This document shows, one piece after another, positions 13,226 through 14,731 of a DNA stretch of 14,731 nucleotides. The number at the start of each line of letters is the position of its first letter. The first letter of the stretch is position 1. A model generated the notes under the pieces. It saw only the letters and a program-made list of their open reading frames with translations, was not told where the DNA came from and made no database searches. The stretch is from Firmicutes bacterium UBA3932. Lineage in GTDB: Bacteria; Bacillota; Clostridia; Peptostreptococcales; Anaerovoracaceae. The stretch is from positions 1 to 14,731 of the forward strand of contig DGEG01000063.1 in the NCBI GenBank assembly GCA_002385825.1, written 5' to 3'. The translations under genes were made by a program, and so were the position numbers.

Positions 13226-14254
13226 TTACCTCCGCACGTCTGCCCTCTTATACGGCGCGGGCCATTCCAAATCCACGCCCAACGCCCGGGACGCATGAAG
13301 CGCCCAGTAAGGGTTCCTCAGCAACTCCCTGCCCAGGTAGACTTGATCCGCCTTCCCCTGCTCAATGATTGCGTTAACTTCCGCCGGATCGGACAACAGC
13401 CCGCCTGCAACCACCGGCAAACCGGTGAGTCTCTTTATCACTTCCGCGTGAGGCACCTGATAGCCGGGAAAAGCCTTCGGAACCACGGGAATCACTCCGC
13501 CGGTGCTGACATTGACAGAGTCGATCCCTTTATCCTTTACAAGATTCAGCATAGCAGCAAGATCCTCAGGCTGATTTCCGCCCTCTCCATAATCTTCCGC
13601 CGAAACGCGGACTTCAATGGGTTTCTCCGCAGGCCATACCGACCTCACAGTATCCAGCACCTCGCCCAGGAAACGAACCCGGTTCTCATAACTTCCCCCG
13701 TACTCGTCCTGTCTGTGGTTGGTCAACGGGGAAAGGAACTCACTGAGCAGATACCCGTGGGCAGCGTGAATCTGAATCATATCAAAACCTGCCCGATCCG
13801 CTCGGATAGCAGCATTCTTAAACTCATTCACGGTTTCAGCAATGTCTGCCTTAGCCATTTCCCTGGGCGTTTTCGACTTCTCATCATAGGGAATGGCAGA
13901 AGGCGCCTCGATATCCATGCCTTTTGCCTCGCATTTTCTGCCGCCGTGGTTGATCTGAATTCCGATCTTTGCTCCGTTTTCATGCACCGCCTTCACAATG
14001 GACGCAAGACCGTCCACATGAGCGTCGTCCCAGATCCCCAGATCGTTGGAAGAAAGCCGCCCTTCCGGCGCAACAGCCGTTGCCTCCACGATAATCAACC
14101 CTACGCCGCCGACGGCCCTCGTAGCGTAATGTATCACGTGCCAATCCGTAACCATTCCGTTTTCCGGAGCGATGTACATACACATAGGCGGCATTACAAT
14201 GCGGTTTTTCAACACCAAGTTTTTAATTTTGTATTCGCTAAAAATATTCGCCAT
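13226..14254 (-). CDS. namA: NADPH dehydrogenase, old yellow enzyme family (YqjM/NamA type)
   Basis: An FMN-containing TIM-barrel ene-reductase that uses NAD(P)H to reduce activated C=C bonds, quinones or nitro compounds in the cytosol. The 342-residue length is close to B. subtilis YqjM (338), and similarity runs end to end. Active-site residues of the thermophilic-like class are all present: C25 and Y27 in MPPMCMY, H163, H166 and Y168 in IHAAHGYLLSEFLSPLTNHRQDEYGGSYENR, FMN-phosphate loops in VVAGGLL and YLGRELLRNPYW, and a C-terminal Arg in APYKR equivalent to the arginine finger of the neighbouring subunit. GGAGGA precedes the ATG. The gene is single, convergent with the cupin and downstream of the hydrolase fragment on the same strand. 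The physiological substrate is unknown. Confidence 0.95.
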   Translation of the reverse strand: MANIFSEYKIKNLVLKNRIVMPPMCMYIAPENGMVTDWHVIHYATRAVGGVGLIIVEATAVAPEGRLSSNDLGIWDDAHVDGLASIVKAVHENGAKIGIQINHGGRKCEAKGMDIEAPSAIPYDEKSKTPREMAKADIAETVNEFKNAAIRADRAGFDMIQIHAAHGYLLSEFLSPLTNHRQDEYGGSYENRVRFLGEVLDTVRSVWPAEKPIEVRVSAEDYGEGGNQPEDLAAMLNLVKDKGIDSVNVSTGGVIPVVPKAFPGYQVPHAEVIKRLTGLPVVAGGLLSDPAEVNAIIEQGKADQVYLGRELLRNPYWALHASRALGVDLEWPAPYKRADVRR

Positions 14255-14376
14255 ACCCTATTCCTCCTTTATGAAAGTAAAACCTTGCGCTTCAAGTGTA
14301 AGCCAACCCTAATAGTCTGAACGCGAGCAAGGTCCCAGTGATCCTAATGCATCCAAATTCAAACTCCCTAAGTCGG

Positions 14377-14452
14377 TTAATAACCCAATGCTCTATATGT
14401 AATTAATAGTCCAATGCTTCATATGCAATTAATAGTCCACTGCTTCAAATTC
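14377..14452. repeat. Three 26-bp tandem repeats upstream of namA
   Basis: TTAATAACCCAATGCTCTAT... at 14377, TTAATAGTCCAATGCTTCAT... at 14403 and TTAATAGTCCACTGCTTCAA... at 14429 are successive copies with a 26-bp period; the last is shortened to 24. They lie between the hydrolase stop codon and the namA start and have no ribosome binding site or coding potential. Confidence 0.85.
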
Positions 14453-14476
14453 TCAATGTTCTGATTGCAATCGGCC

Positions 14477-14731
14477 CTACGATCCTGTAAAAAACTCAAT
14501 CGCCGTTTCCAGCACCAGTTCCATTTGCCCGGGCCCCATTAGACGATGTTTCCCGCCTTCCACCACCGTCAGCTTTGCGCCTATCTGTTCGGCAAAACGC
14601 TTTGCATCCTCAAAAGACGCGCTCTCGTCAGCATCGCCGTGAATCATGGCAATTTCGGCAATTTCAGTTTTATTATTTATATTGTTCATAGTACCCTGTT
14701 TATATAAAGAAAACACATCATTGGCCTCCAA
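14477..14731 (-). CDS. Alpha/beta hydrolase, C-terminal fragment cut by the window end
   Basis: The frame is open to the window edge, so the N-terminal part lies outside; the TTG at the edge is not a credible start. The 84 visible residues match the last part of an alpha/beta hydrolase: strand and turn AMIHGDADESASFEDAKRFAEQI, with the Asp of HGDAD in the usual place for the catalytic acid loop, then LTVVEGGKHRLMGPGQME, with the probable catalytic His in GGKHR, and a closing helix ETAIEFFTGS. The nucleophile serine would be upstream. Peptidase, esterase and lipase types cannot be told apart from this part. namA lies 222 bp downstream on the same strand with a tandem repeat between. Confidence 0.78.
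   Translation of the reverse strand: MEANDVFSLYKQGTMNNINNKTEIAEIAMIHGDADESASFEDAKRFAEQIGAKLTVVEGGKHRLMGPGQMELVLETAIEFFTGS

Noticed and set aside
13295..14320. 341-codon plus-strand ORF
   Set aside because: It lies antisense to namA, has no ribosome binding site or recognisable motif, and is explained by the codon use of the real gene.

Overview
The window reads as chromosomal DNA of an anaerobic, endospore-forming member of the Bacillota (Clostridia). The signs are strong GGAGG-type ribosome binding sites, a CotF-type spore coat protein, a perfect CIRCE/HrcA operator before a small heat-shock gene, a stand-alone AICAR transformylase, and a single-chain PurL with fused glutaminase. All genes are housekeeping or accessory metabolic genes. 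No transposase, integrase, tRNA, rRNA or CRISPR array was seen.

Layout. (1) Positions 19-6967 hold the distal end of a de novo purine cluster on the + strand: AICAR formyltransferase (purH-type), purD and the large purL. A 411-bp gap between purH and purD carries a hairpin and four copies of a 23-bp dyad element (TGTGCAA-N9-TTGTACG), two in each orientation. (2) Positions 7026-7500 hold no gene but a consensus sigma-A promoter, about 375 nt of strongly self-complementary sequence and a 13-bp rho-independent terminator. I read this as a structured non-coding RNA of about 435 nt that I cannot assign to a known family. (3) A two-domain CotF/ferritin-like coat protein (+) converges on a VOC-family protein (-), which is followed by pyruvate kinase (-). 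(4) A 1.2-kb gene-free stretch (10306-11523) holds degenerate tandem arrays, a strikingly regular array of eight alternating 10-bp half-sites (each inverted pair exactly 33 bp apart, with overall dyad symmetry), a small leader-like unit with a seven-codon ORF, and a 22-bp perfect palindrome. (5) An HrcA-controlled hsp20 (-), a small cupin (+), an NADPH dehydrogenase of the YqjM/NamA type (-), and the 3' end of an alpha/beta hydrolase gene (-) complete the window.

Function. purH-type AICARFT, PurD and PurL catalyse three steps of IMP synthesis. The missing IMP cyclohydrolase activity must be encoded elsewhere. The other genes are separate transcription units: glycolysis (pyk), heat shock (hsp20), spore coat (cotF-like) and flavin-dependent reduction (namA). 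The most unusual content is non-coding: the large RNA candidate and several unrelated repeat families, most of them dyad-organised, in nearly every intergenic region. Low-complexity repeats also enter proteins, namely the PurL interdomain linker and the CotF loop.
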